Source: Dehalococcoidia bacterium (GTDB lineage Bacteria > Chloroflexota > Dehalococcoidia > UBA2979). Taken from it: a stretch of 64,000 nucleotides of DNA. The DNA lies in the NCBI GenBank assembly GCA_009379925.1, contig WHSU01000013.1, positions 28,235 through 92,234 of the forward strand, written 5' to 3'. Position numbers and translations under genes: made by a program. Of the stretch, positions 1 to 7,560 are shown in pieces (within the stretch, counting starts at the first letter, position 1; every line of letters starts with the position of its first letter). The notes under the pieces were generated by a model. It did no database searches and was not told the origin of the DNA. It saw only the letters and a list, made by a program, of their open reading frames with translations.

Positions 1-356
1 TGGGTGTCGCCGGCGATGATGATGTCCACCTCGCGGCCCCCGAGGGAGCGGTCGATCATCTCGCGGACGGGGCGGTCCTCGGGCCGCAGGTCGTGCAGCA
101 TCGCGATGCGCCAGCCGGCAATCTCCAGGAACTGGATCGGGAGCATCCGCGGGTCCTCGAAGGCGTCGTTGTTGCCGGTCGAGACCACGACCTGTGCGTA
201 CTGCTCGCACCAGTCGAGAACGCTGGGGCGCACGACATCGCCACCGTGGAGGATGAGGTCCGCCCCTGCGAGGAAATCGCCCAGCTCGGGGCCGAGTTCG
301 GCGGGGGTGCGGATCAGCGAGGGGAGGTGGGTGTCCGAGATCAGGGCGATGCGCAT
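1..356 (-). CDS. YfcE/MJ0936-type metallophosphoesterase, partial (3' end outside window)
   Basis: The product starts MRIALISDTH and carries the calcineurin-like metallophosphoesterase motifs in order: DTH near residue 8, GGD near 40, GNND near 62, and GDTH at the window edge. This matches the short YfcE/MJ0936 family of metal-dependent phosphodiesterases, usually about 160-180 residues, so roughly the last third is missing. A cytoplasmic two-metal phosphodiesterase is known for the family; the substrate cannot be told. The ATG is chosen because the first beta strand and DTH motif follow it immediately. Confidence 0.85.
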   Translation of the reverse strand, partial: MRIALISDTHLPSLIRTPAELGPELGDFLAGADLILHGGDVVRPSVLDWCEQYAQVVVSTGNNDAFEDPRMLPIQFLEIAGWRIAMLHDLRPEDRPVREMIDRSLGGREVDIIIAGDT

Positions 357-406
357 GGCGGAACGCTAGCGTCGCGCACGCCTCGGAGCAACTGGTGGCC
401 GGGAGA

Positions 407-616
407 CTACTTCCGGCGAGCGAAGCCCCAGCCCCCGCCCATCGCGAGGCCGAGCGCGATACCGATACCGATGCCGGCCGCAATGTTGTCCATCGCGACA
501 CCGAGGGCGACACCGAGGGCGACGCCTACGCCAAGCCCGGCGCCGACGCCGGCCGCGTCGTTCGATCCGCCGTCGCCCTGTTCGTCGTCCGGACGGTTGC
601 CCTGGTTGTCAGCCAT
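407..616 (-). CDS. Small glycine-zipper-like membrane protein
   Basis: This 69-residue protein has a polar, Asp/Asn/Gly-rich N-terminus of about 20 residues. A long hydrophobic Gly/Ala/Val stretch with GxxxG-like spacing (repeated GVGVALGV and GIGIGIAL units) follows, then a basic tail FARRK. Such glycine-zipper segments insert into membranes or pack helix against helix. No enzymatic motif is visible and I do not recognise a named family. It lies between the phosphoesterase and the DinB gene on the same strand, so it could be co-transcribed. Confidence 0.6.
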   Translation of the reverse strand: MADNQGNRPDDEQGDGGSNDAAGVGAGLGVGVALGVALGVAMDNIAAGIGIGIALGLAMGGGWGFARRK

Positions 617-645
617 CGGGGTGCTCCTCACGCGCCGGGCAGTGC

Positions 646-1161
646 TTAGTCCCAGAGGTCGATCTGCGGTAGTCCTGCAAGCCCCAGCGTCTCGTTCAGC
701 TCGGCGGAGTGATGGATGTCGTGGCTGAAGACCCGCTGGATGACGGACCCACGCGTGTGCACCCAACCCGGGCCGTAGTCCTCTCGACGGATCACCTCCG
801 CGAGCATGTCCAGGGTCCAGCGGTCCAGGCAGCCTTCGACGATGCGGAACGACGAGTCGAGCGCCTCGACAAGCGCACCGGCGCTCATTGGATGGTCCAG
901 GTCGTCGTCGCCCGGGCAGTTGTGTGCGGCGTCGGTGAACGGCGTGGTCTCCGCGCCGGGCTCGCCGGCGAAGTCGCAGAGCCAGAACACTCGCTGGCAT
1001 GCGGCGTGGCCGACGGTCGCCCAGAGGGGCCACCGCTCGGGTGTCGGGCGGATCGCCAGATGCTCATCGGTCATCGCCGCGACGACGTCGCGGAGGCGGC
1101 GGTTGTACTGGGGCCACATGCTGTAGGCCGGCCGGATGGTTGCGGAACTCATCGAGTCCAC
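646..1161 (-). CDS. DinB/DfsB-type metal-binding four-helix protein
   Basis: The 171-residue product has the DinB superfamily layout. A histidine sits in the second helix (GHAACQRVFWL) and the C-terminal motif HDIHHSAELNETLG supplies the other two metal-ligand histidines. The family includes putative thiol S-transferases and damage-induced proteins, and most members have unknown substrates. A second in-frame ATG three codons downstream could be the true start; I see no strong ribosome binding site that decides it. Confidence 0.75.
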   Translation of the reverse strand: MDSMSSATIRPAYSMWPQYNRRLRDVVAAMTDEHLAIRPTPERWPLWATVGHAACQRVFWLCDFAGEPGAETTPFTDAAHNCPGDDDLDHPMSAGALVEALDSSFRIVEGCLDRWTLDMLAEVIRREDYGPGWVHTRGSVIQRVFSHDIHHSAELNETLGLAGLPQIDLWD

Positions 1162-1217
1162 CGTACTCCCTACCCCTTGGGACCATGTGTATGGACTCGA
1201 ACCGCCGGTGAAGACGG

Positions 1218-1619
1218 CTACTCGACCGCTTCGAGGGTGTAGTCGAAGGTGTAGCGGTGGCCTTCGGGGGTGATATCGATCTGCATCTCGCCGGCGATGC
1301 CCTCGAGGGCGCCGGTCCCCGAGTCGGGGACGACCGAGACGGTCAGGGATGGTGCGCCGCGCAGCAGGGTCCCGTTGTGCTGGAGGACGAAGCTGCCCGA
1401 GCGGCCTCCGAGGGTGCCGCTCACGCGCTCAATGGCCACATAGCCGGCGGAACCGGTGTCGCCGGCAATGGCGCTCAGCATCTCGACATCGCTCGCCCCC
1501 TGGAGGTCGCCGTGGAAGCGCTTCTCCAGCCGGGAGCGCGCGAGCGTGACGCCCTCGACGGTGTCGTAGGGCTGCGGATCGCCCGTCACCTCGAAATGAC
1601 CTTCGGCTCGCTGAGGCAT
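1218..1619 (-). CDS. DUF3224 family protein
   Basis: This 133-residue beta-rich protein matches DUF3224, a small single-domain family related in fold to dirigent/allene-oxide-cyclase barrels. Visible hallmarks are the GHFEVT opening, the central ERVSGTLGGRSGSFVLQH segment and the GTGxLxGIxG motif near residue 105. The start is set by a GAGGAGG-type ribosome binding site a few bases upstream. An in-frame extension to much higher coordinates exists but is not coding. Function in this family is unproven. Confidence 0.8.
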   Translation of the reverse strand: MPQRAEGHFEVTGDPQPYDTVEGVTLARSRLEKRFHGDLQGASDVEMLSAIAGDTGSAGYVAIERVSGTLGGRSGSFVLQHNGTLLRGAPSLTVSVVPDSGTGALEGIAGEMQIDITPEGHRYTFDYTLEAVE

Positions 1620-1736
1620 CGGCCCTACCTCCTCGGAGTGATCGTAGCACGCATGTTCCATCAACACGCGCGTCGTTGACGGGCTGCGTCCCGGAGTGCT
1701 ACCGATCCGCCGCACCAGAACGGATGGGAGCACGAC

Positions 1737-2924
1737 ATGGCGAACCAGCGACGCGAGGCGGCGATCGTCGGAATCCACGAGTGGCCGAAGCGCGTGGACA
1801 AGGATGTGTCGTCGCTGCAGATCAAGGCGGCCTCGATCCACCGCGCGCTCGATGACGCGGGCTTGCAGTGGAGCGACGTGGACGCGCTCTACGACGCGAA
1901 CGACGGCGAGGGCGGTGGGGGCCTCGGGCTCTCGGCGTACCTCAACATCCGCCCGACGGTGATCGACACGACCCAGGTGGGTGGCTCGTCGTATGAGTTC
2001 CAGGCGGCCCACGCGATGCGGGACATTGCGGCAGGGAAGGCGAACGTGGCCGTGCTGTCGTACGGCTCGAAGGCGGCGACGCAGCGCATCCCCATCGGGA
2101 CCGGCGGGCGAGGCGGCGGCGGGTCGTGGCAGACAAACATGGAGGTGCCGTACGGCTCCACGCTGATCTCGAACTACGCCATGGTGGCGCATCGGCACAT
2201 GCACGAGTACGGGACGACCTCCGAGCAGCTCGCGGAGATCTCGGTGGCGACGCGCCACCACGCGATGCGCAATCCGGAGGCCGTGCAGGCGATGAAGGAC
2301 CTGCAGTTCCAGGGCGTGCAGGAGATCTCGGTTGCAGACGTGCTGGACTCGCGGATGATCGCGGACCCGCTGCACCTGCTGGAGTGCTGCATGGTGAGCG
2401 ACGGCGGCGGGGCGCTGGTGATCACGTCGGCGGACGTGGCGCGCGGGACGAAGAAGCCGCCGGTCTGGCTCATCGGCAGCGGCGAGGCGACGAAGTACCG
2501 CACAAACGACGGTGACATCACCGTGAGCGCGGGCGCGCAGAGCGCGCCGATCGCCTTCGGACAGGCCGAGGTCACGCCGGCCGAGATCGACATCGCGATG
2601 ATCTACGACTCGTTCACGATCACGGTGGCGGTGTGCCTGGAGGACCTCGGCTTCTGCAAGAAGGGCGAGGTGGGCGACTACGTGAGCGGCGGGCGGCTGC
2701 GCTTCGATGCGGAAGGCGGCCCGGCGCTGAACACGGACGGCGGCGGGCTGTCCTCGAACCACCCGGGCATGCGAGGGCTGTTCCTGCTGCTGGAGTCCGT
2801 GCGACAGCTGCGCGGCGAGTCCACCTCGCAGGTGCCGGACGCGAAGCTGGCGGTGGCGCACGGCAACGGCGGGCTGCTGGGCGGCTCGCACACCGGCGGG
2901 ACCGTGATCCTCGCGGCCGAGTAG
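1737..2924 (+). CDS. Thiolase-fold protein lacking the nucleophilic Cys (SCP-x/Ltp2-like)
   Basis: The 395-residue protein aligns by motif with lipid-transfer/SCP-x type thiolases: an N-terminal AIVGIHEWP strand, a DGGGALVI segment after the CCMVSDGG turn, NTDGGGLSSNHPG near residue 335, and a C-terminal HGNGGLLGGSHTGGT. Where canonical thiolases have their acyl-accepting cysteine, around residue 84, this one reads QVGGSSYEF. A classical thiolytic mechanism is therefore doubtful. The next gene encodes a Zn-ribbon/OB-fold DUF35 protein, the usual partner of this subgroup. By analogy with the Ltp2-ChsH2 retro-aldolase the pair may cleave or form C-C bonds on acyl-CoA substrates; that is inference. 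Confidence 0.8.
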   Translation: MANQRREAAIVGIHEWPKRVDKDVSSLQIKAASIHRALDDAGLQWSDVDALYDANDGEGGGGLGLSAYLNIRPTVIDTTQVGGSSYEFQAAHAMRDIAAGKANVAVLSYGSKAATQRIPIGTGGRGGGGSWQTNMEVPYGSTLISNYAMVAHRHMHEYGTTSEQLAEISVATRHHAMRNPEAVQAMKDLQFQGVQEISVADVLDSRMIADPLHLLECCMVSDGGGALVITSADVARGTKKPPVWLIGSGEATKYRTNDGDITVSAGAQSAPIAFGQAEVTPAEIDIAMIYDSFTITVAVCLEDLGFCKKGEVGDYVSGGRLRFDAEGGPALNTDGGGLSSNHPGMRGLFLLLESVRQLRGESTSQVPDAKLAVAHGNGGLLGGSHTGGTVILAAE

Positions 2925-2967
2925 GGGGAGCCCCCACCCCAACCCTCCCCCGTAATGGGGGAGGGGG
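2925..2967. repeat. C/G-rich intergenic hairpin
   Basis: Immediately after the thiolase stop lies a C-rich run followed by a perfect 9-bp stem (2943-2951 with 2957-2965) and a GTAAT loop. There is no T tract, so it is not a classical terminator. Similar C-rich sequence follows the enoyl-CoA hydratase stop near 10290 and a comparable hairpin lies at 30662-30688, so it may be a dispersed intergenic repeat. Confidence 0.45.
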
Positions 2968-3022
2968 CGGAAGACCGTCAGAAGACGAGAACTCACTCCA
3001 ACAGGACGACAGGACCGAGACG

Positions 3023-3436
3023 ATGCCGAATCGACCGATGCCCGAGTTTCCCGAGCTGGACACGCAGCCATTCTGGGACGCCGCGAAGCGGCGAGAACTG
3101 GCCTACCAGACCTGCAGCGACTGCAATGAGGTGGTCTTCTATCCGCGGGCGCACTGCACGAAGTGCGGCTCGCTCGACACCACATGGCACACCTCGAGTG
3201 GCGCCGGGACGGTGTACACGTACTCCGTGGTGCGCCAGAACCGCAGCCCGCACTTCGCCGACCTCGGCGCGTACGCGGTCGCGTACGTCGACCTGGACGA
3301 GGGCTTCCGGATGCTGACGAACGTCGTGGGCGTCGACAACCCGACCACCGACGTGCAGGTGGGGATGCGTGTGCAGGTGGAGTTCGAGGACCAGGAGGGC
3401 GGCGAGTACCCGATCCCGGTGTTCCGGCCGGCGTAG
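3023..3436 (+). CDS. DUF35 Zn-ribbon/OB-fold protein, partner of the thiolase-like protein
   Basis: The 137-residue protein has the two-part DUF35 structure. An N-terminal helix (PFWDAAKRRELAYQTC) and a four-cysteine zinc ribbon (CSDC...CTKC, residues about 31-48) are followed by an OB-fold with GTVYTYSVV and VGMRVQVEFED. These proteins bind thiolase or HMG-CoA-synthase-like partners and channel CoA substrates. The gene follows the thiolase-like gene by about 100 bp, separated by a C/G hairpin, supporting a functional pair. Confidence 0.88.
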   Translation: MPNRPMPEFPELDTQPFWDAAKRRELAYQTCSDCNEVVFYPRAHCTKCGSLDTTWHTSSGAGTVYTYSVVRQNRSPHFADLGAYAVAYVDLDEGFRMLTNVVGVDNPTTDVQVGMRVQVEFEDQEGGEYPIPVFRPA

Positions 3437-3490
3437 TCCGGACGCAGTCGGCTGCGCCTCGATGCGGGCGCGTGCGGTACTGTCCGAGGC

Positions 3491-4030
3491 GTGACCGAGA
3501 CCGTTGCGCCGCCCTGGACCGAGTTCGTACGCCTCGATGACGGGGCGCTGCTAGCGCAGTGCGAGACGGACCGCTTCCGCGCATCCGGACCGGGCGGCCA
3601 GAAGCGCAACAAGACGGACTCGGCCGTGCGGCTGCGCCACCGCCCCAGCGGACTGGCCGCCGAGGCGGTGGAGTCACGCTCGCAGCATGAGAACCGCGCG
3701 CGCGCCCTGCGCCGGCTGCGCATGACGCTGGCGCTGCGGCTGCGCGCGCCGCTGGACCTTGATGCTTACGCGCCGCCCGAGGAGCTGGCGGCGGCGGTGC
3801 GCGGCGGGCGGAACATCACGATGGGGCGGCGGGACGCGCGCTACCCGGCGACGGTGGCGGCGCTCTTCGACGTGCTGGAGGCGCGCGGGTGGCGGCTCTC
3901 GGATGCCGCGGGCGACCTCGGACTGACGACCGCGGCGGTGGCGCGGTTCCTGGTGGGTGACGAGCACGTGCTGCGCGCGGCGAACGCGCGGCGCGGGGCG
4001 CTGGGGTATCAGCCGCTGCGGAGGGAGTAG
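3491..4030 (+). CDS. Class I release-factor-like protein with GGQ motif
   Basis: The 179-residue protein carries the peptidyl-tRNA hydrolysis domain of class I release factors. The motif SGPGGQKRNKTDSAVRL has GGQ at about residues 35-37, in the context that enters the ribosomal peptidyl-transferase centre. It lacks the codon-recognition domains of RF1/RF2, as in the small rescue-factor-like or peptide-chain-release-factor-like proteins. The C-terminal half is helical and Arg/Ala-rich, with no motif I recognise. The start is GTG. The distribution suggests ribosome rescue, but this is not shown. Confidence 0.8.
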   Translation: MTETVAPPWTEFVRLDDGALLAQCETDRFRASGPGGQKRNKTDSAVRLRHRPSGLAAEAVESRSQHENRARALRRLRMTLALRLRAPLDLDAYAPPEELAAAVRGGRNITMGRRDARYPATVAALFDVLEARGWRLSDAAGDLGLTTAAVARFLVGDEHVLRAANARRGALGYQPLRRE

Positions 4031-4043
4031 CCGTCCGCTGGGG

Positions 4044-4376
4044 TCAGGGCTTGCCGGGTAACGACCGCGCGCGTGCGATGCCCAGTTCGACCCAGCTGGC
4101 CAGCTCGTGCTGGCCTCGAAGGGCGTTCCCGTCGAGGACGACCCAGCCCCTCATCTCGCGCCCGCGCATCTCCATTGCGCGAGCACCTGCCGCGAGGATC
4201 GCATCCAACTGCTCCGGGTCGACCCGCACCATCAAGCCGCCTTGACCGATCGCCGCGACGGCCATGTTTCCGGCGACGAGGAACGCGAGCCCGCCGAACA
4301 TCCGCTGCTCGCTCAGGTCGGGTTCGCCGGAGACGAGCTCGCGCACGCGAGCCGCAAGCTGCTCGTCGTAGCTCAT
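4044..4376 (-). CDS. TfoX N-terminal domain protein
   Basis: The 110-residue product begins MSYDEQLAARVRELV and contains EQRMFGGLAFLVAGNMA and LMVRVDPEQ, the characteristic pattern of stand-alone TfoX N-terminal domains. Full TfoX regulates competence in gammaproteobacteria. Single-domain versions are common in other phyla and their role is unclear. It lies just downstream of the SnoaL-like gene with a 4-bp gap and is probably part of that transcript. Confidence 0.85.
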   Translation of the reverse strand: MSYDEQLAARVRELVSGEPDLSEQRMFGGLAFLVAGNMAVAAIGQGGLMVRVDPEQLDAILAAGARAMEMRGREMRGWVVLDGNALRGQHELASWVELGIARARSLPGKP

Positions 4377-4380
4377 CGGG

Positions 4381-4755
4381 CTACCGGTCCGCTGCCGCGC
4401 GAGCTTCCTGGAACGGCGCCCGATCGAACAGGAAGCGGCTCCGTGTGATCTTCCCGCCCTCGACGGTCACGCACTCGGCGCCGGGGGCGCTCGGCACCGG
4501 GGCGGTCTCGGTGTCGTACATGATCAGCGCCATCTCTTCGTCGCCGAACGCGGCGATCAGCTCCGCGCGTTGGAGCATCTGTACGAATGGCCCCATGAAC
4601 TCGCGATACGCCTGCGCGCCTTCGATTCGTCCCGCCGGCGCGTCACAGACGATGTCGTCGGCGACATAGGTCATCGCTCGCTCGAGGTCCTTGCTGGTCC
4701 ACGCCTCGTGGTAGGCGAGCGCGACCTGCAACGCCGTGCCTTGCTTCTCTGTCAT
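4381..4755 (-). CDS. SnoaL/NTF2-like protein
   Basis: The 124-residue protein fits the cone-shaped NTF2-like fold: an N-terminal helix (LQVALAYHEAWTSKDLERAM), then YVADDIVCDAPAG and a C-terminal beta sheet ending VTVEGGKITRSRFLFDRAPF. Members are small isomerases, hydrolases or ligand-binding proteins; none can be assigned here. The start ATG overlaps the stop of the upstream AHSA1 gene in an ATGA and is preceded by an AAGGAG site, so translation is probably coupled. Confidence 0.8.
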   Translation of the reverse strand: MTEKQGTALQVALAYHEAWTSKDLERAMTYVADDIVCDAPAGRIEGAQAYREFMGPFVQMLQRAELIAAFGDEEMALIMYDTETAPVPSAPGAECVTVEGGKITRSRFLFDRAPFQEARAAADR

Positions 4756-5231
4756 GGCAGCTCCTTTGCTCTTTCGATCGGGTTCGTCACCCACGGGTCG
4801 GGCCCTGGATCCCGTCCATCGGCAACGGCGGCCAGGCGCGGCAGGTAGTGATCCCAGCCCCGGCTGTGGGATGCGGCCCCATCGCCTGGGAGGTCATGGT
4901 GTCGCAGGCGGAGCAGGGTGCCGGCGCCGTGGGGGATGAGCTCGAACTCGACGGTGCTGGAACCAGGCGGCACCGGGTTCCCGTCGTCCTCCCAGCCCCA
5001 CGTGTAGACGAGACGTCGAGGAGGATCGATCTCGACGAACTCGCCGCGTGCGATGCTCCCCGGCAACACGGCGACCCGATAGGCGCCTCCGGGACGTAGG
5101 TCGAACGTGGCCGCCTCGCCCATCCAGCGCGTCGCCTCACCCGGGACGGTGAGGAGTTCCCACACCGTCTCCGGGCTTGCGGCGATCTCGATCTCCCGCT
5201 CGACGGCGACGCGGTCAGCCGGTGCGTCCAC
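4752..5231 (-). CDS. AHSA1/SRPBCC-domain protein encoded with an ArsR regulator
   Basis: The 159-residue protein has the START-like SRPBCC fold of the AHSA1 family: VEREIEIAASPETVWELLTVPGEATRWMG at the N-terminus, the LRPGGAYRV turn and a C-terminal helix with GWDHYLPRLAAVADG. The GTG start at 5231 is chosen for its AAAGGAG site ten bases upstream (5242-5248). It overlaps the ArsR gene by 17 bp. ArsR-AHSA1 pairs are common; the AHSA1 protein is thought to bind a small hydrophobic ligand. Confidence 0.85.
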   Translation of the reverse strand: MDAPADRVAVEREIEIAASPETVWELLTVPGEATRWMGEAATFDLRPGGAYRVAVLPGSIARGEFVEIDPPRRLVYTWGWEDDGNPVPPGSSTVEFELIPHGAGTLLRLRHHDLPGDGAASHSRGWDHYLPRLAAVADGRDPGPDPWVTNPIERAKELP

Positions 5232-5535
5232 GGTCCTGGCGCTCCTTTCGCTCGGCCGCACGCCGCAGCGCATCGAGCCGCTCGTCCCAGAATCCCTCGA
5301 GAAACGACCTCAACTCGACGAGCCCCTCCGGCCGCGCTCGGTAGAGACGCCGCGTCCCCTCGCGGCGCTCGCTGACCAGACCCGCCTCCTTCAGAACACC
5401 GAGGTGCTGCGAGATCGCCGGCCGCGTCACGTCGAAATGTGCGGCGATCTCGCCGGCCGAGAGTTCGCCGTCCCGGACCAACGTAAGGATGCGCCTCCTT
5501 CGCGGCACCGCGATCGCCTTCAACGCTGCTTCCAT
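5215..5535 (-). CDS. ArsR-family winged-helix repressor
   Basis: The 106-residue protein shows a complete ArsR winged helix: RRRILTLVRDGELSAGEIAAHFDVTRPAISQHLGVLKEAGLVSERREGTRRLYRA. No cysteine metal-binding motif (CVC) is present in the recognition helix, so it is not a classical arsenic or metal sensor. It leads an operon with an AHSA1 and a SnoaL-like gene. Its ATG lies about 7 bp from a good -10 box and has no Shine-Dalgarno sequence, suggesting a leaderless message. A palindrome inside the promoter suggests autorepression. Confidence 0.9.
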   Translation of the reverse strand: MEAALKAIAVPRRRRILTLVRDGELSAGEIAAHFDVTRPAISQHLGVLKEAGLVSERREGTRRLYRARPEGLVELRSFLEGFWDERLDALRRAAERKERQDRGRTG

Positions 5536-5541
5536 GCCGCA

Positions 5542-5571
5542 ATGATAAGCACATGCTTACGAAAGTGTCTA
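5542..5571 (-). promoter_or_regulatory. Promoter and ArsR operator for the arsR-AHSA1-SnoaL operon
   Basis: On the minus strand TAGACA (5571-5566) and TATCAT (5547-5542) are separated by 18 bp, each matching the sigma-70 consensus at five of six positions. The inverted repeat TAAGCA-2-TGCTTA (5546-5559) sits in the spacer and touches the -10 box. That is the position expected for ArsR autorepression. Predicted transcription starts at about the first base of the arsR ATG. Confidence 0.6.
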
Positions 5572-5658
5572 CTAACTCTCGTCATGACCCATTCGGTCGT
5601 AACGGTACGTAGCTGGAGACTCCGTGGAGGGGCGCCCACGCACGCATCAGAACGACTA

Positions 5659-5687
5659 TTACGTGTGCGTTAGGGTTGGCGTATAGT
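5659..5687 (+). promoter_or_regulatory. Candidate promoter of the MFS gene
   Basis: A TATAGT -10 box (5682-5687, five of six consensus) lies 17 bp after a weak TTACGT -35-like hexamer. The start of the MFS gene is about 32 bp beyond the predicted initiation point. Confidence 0.35.
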
Positions 5688-5725
5688 GGCGCGCATCCAG
5701 CCCCACTGCCCAGCGGAGCGCCCTG

Positions 5726-7210
5726 ATGGCCACGCCGACCGCCACCCCCAGCCGGCTGCCCGGAGTGCCGAGGGCGCCACGCCGGAAGGTCTACTGGGGG
5801 TACTACATCGTCGCGGCGTCGCTGACGGCGCAGTTTGTCGCGGTGGGTGCCCAGACCTCGGTGGCGGGGGCGTTCCTGGTCCCGATGACAGAGGACCTGG
5901 GGTGGACGCGCGCCGACTTCGCGTACTCGCAGAGCATCGGGCGCTTCGTCATGGCGTTCGCGGGCTTCTTCGTGGGCGTCTATGTGGACCGCTACGGCGG
6001 GCGGCCGTTGATGGTGGTCGGGGCCACGATCCTGGCGGCCGCGATCTTCACGACGAGCTATGTCACGGAACTCTGGCAGTGGATCGCGCTGCGAGGCGTG
6101 GTGCTGGTCCTCGGTGCGGCGCTCGTCGGAAACCTGGTCGTCAACGTCACAATCTCGAAGTGGTTCGTGGAAAAGCGCGGCCGGGTGATCGGCGTGTCCT
6201 CCATGGGCGTGTCGCTGGCGGGCGCGGTGATGCCGCTGCTGGCCACCTGGTACATCGAGGAGTGGGGCTGGCGGGCGGCGTGGAAGGCGCTGGCGGTACT
6301 GGCGGTGCTGCTGCTGTACCCCGCCTCGACGCTGATGCGACGGTCGCCCGAGGACTACGGGCTGCACCCGGACGGCCGCAGCGACGAGGAGATGAGTCGT
6401 GGGGCCGGCGCGGCGGCCCAGCGCGACTTCGACAACTCGTTCACGCGGGCGGAAGCGCTACGCACGCGCTCGATGTACCTGATCATCCTGGCGTTCGGCT
6501 TCGGCGGCGTGGGCATCGGGACGATGCTGCTGCACACGATCCCCTTCGTGCAGGACGAGGGCTTCAGTGCAGGGACGGCCGCGCTGATGTCGACGACGAT
6601 GTCGATCCCGGCGTTCGTCTCGAAGCCGATCTGGGGCTTCATGATGGACCGGTACGAGGCGAAGAGACTCGCCTCGGTGGGGTTCGCGCTGTCGGCGGCG
6701 GCCATGGTGATCATCGTGCTCTCGGCGAAGGCGAACTCGCTGCCGACGCTCACGGCCGGGTTCCTGTTGCTGGGCTGGGGCTTCGGCGGGCAGATCCCAT
6801 TGCAGGAGACGATCTGGGCGACGTACTTCGGGCGGCGCTACCTGGGCGCGGTGCGTAGCGCGGCGTTGCCGTTCTCGCTGATCCTGGGGGCCGGGGGGCC
6901 GCTGGCAGTGGCCTTCTACTTCGACCGTGTCGGCAACTATGACGGCGCGTTCTTCATCGTGGGCGCGTGCTGGGCCATCGCCTCGCTGCTGGTGCTGCTG
7001 GTGAAGCGGCCGATCAAACGCGCCCCGGCGCCGGTGCTGGCGCCATCACCTCAAGCGCCCCAGGAGCACCCCGGCGCCACGTGGCCCTCCGTCACCGGCC
7101 CTGGAGCACCGCCCGAGCCGAACGGCGCCACGCCGGAGCCCAACGGTGCGACACCCGAGGGGGAGCGGGGCGAGGCCGAGCGGGACGCCGAGGACGGGCG
7201 GGAGCGCTAG
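5726..7210 (+). CDS. MFS transporter (monocarboxylate/oxalate-formate-antiporter-like)
   Basis: The 494-residue protein has twelve hydrophobic segments. The MFS loop motif DRYGGRP lies after TM2 (GVYVDRYGGRPLMVVG) and a second-half equivalent reads MMDRYEAKR. The opening WGYYIVAASLTAQFVAVGAQTSVAGAFLVPM resembles the monocarboxylate-porter/OFA branch. A long hydrophilic Pro/Glu/Gly tail with the repeat EPNGATPE follows TM12 and is probably cytoplasmic and disordered. The substrate is unknown; nearby acyl-CoA genes make an organic acid plausible. Confidence 0.85.
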   Translation: MATPTATPSRLPGVPRAPRRKVYWGYYIVAASLTAQFVAVGAQTSVAGAFLVPMTEDLGWTRADFAYSQSIGRFVMAFAGFFVGVYVDRYGGRPLMVVGATILAAAIFTTSYVTELWQWIALRGVVLVLGAALVGNLVVNVTISKWFVEKRGRVIGVSSMGVSLAGAVMPLLATWYIEEWGWRAAWKALAVLAVLLLYPASTLMRRSPEDYGLHPDGRSDEEMSRGAGAAAQRDFDNSFTRAEALRTRSMYLIILAFGFGGVGIGTMLLHTIPFVQDEGFSAGTAALMSTTMSIPAFVSKPIWGFMMDRYEAKRLASVGFALSAAAMVIIVLSAKANSLPTLTAGFLLLGWGFGGQIPLQETIWATYFGRRYLGAVRSAALPFSLILGAGGPLAVAFYFDRVGNYDGAFFIVGACWAIASLLVLLVKRPIKRAPAPVLAPSPQAPQEHPGATWPSVTGPGAPPEPNGATPEPNGATPEGERGEAERDAEDGRER

Positions 7211-7219
7211 GCCACCGGC

Positions 7220-7259
7220 GCCCGCGCGTCCTTCGACGGGCTCACGACGACGAGCGGGC
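7220..7259. repeat. REP-like palindromic element, copy 1
   Basis: A core related to CCTTCGAC..GCTCA..GACGA is flanked by the inverted arms GCCCGC and GCGGGC, just after the MFS stop codon. Two related elements lie at 13113-13164 and 13202-13250. Confidence 0.5.
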
Positions 7260-7264
7260 CGGCG

Positions 7265-7513
7265 CTAAGTGAGGAACTCGCCGGGCGAGAGCATGCCGCT
7301 CTCGTGGAGGAGGCGTAAGCGCGCCCACTTCGCGTCGCTGTGGGCGACGCTGGACCAGCGCTCGAGTAGGTGCGCGAACTCGTCGCGGCTGGTGCGCGTG
7401 ACCAAGCGACCGCGGATCTCCGTGAGCATCTCGCCGCGGTGGTTGGCGGAGAGGTCGCGGTACCACGGCAGGCGGCCGAGCACATCGGTGAGCGGCGGGA
7501 GTTCCAGTTCCAT
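7265..7513 (-). CDS. Small protein of unknown function (82 aa)
   Basis: The predicted 82-residue protein begins MELELPPLTDVLGRLPWY and is rich in Arg, Leu and Glu with a mostly helical pattern. There is no transmembrane segment, signal peptide or catalytic motif. It lies on the same strand, 47 bp beyond the stop of clpS, and could be the last gene of the PPOX-clpS operon. I do not recognise the family. The composition looks protein-like rather than like a GC-frame artefact. Confidence 0.55.
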   Translation of the reverse strand: MELELPPLTDVLGRLPWYRDLSANHRGEMLTEIRGRLVTRTSRDEFAHLLERWSSVAHSDAKWARLRLLHESGMLSPGEFLT

Positions 7514-7560
7514 AGCTGGATCGTCGGCTCGCGGCGTCCCCCTCTTGAGGGCGAAGCGCG

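Noticed and set aside
1620..3677. Minus-strand open frame extending far upstream of the DUF3224 gene
   Set aside because: It is antisense to the thiolase-like and DUF35 genes and is explained by high GC at third positions. The DUF3224 start with its ribosome binding site is clear.
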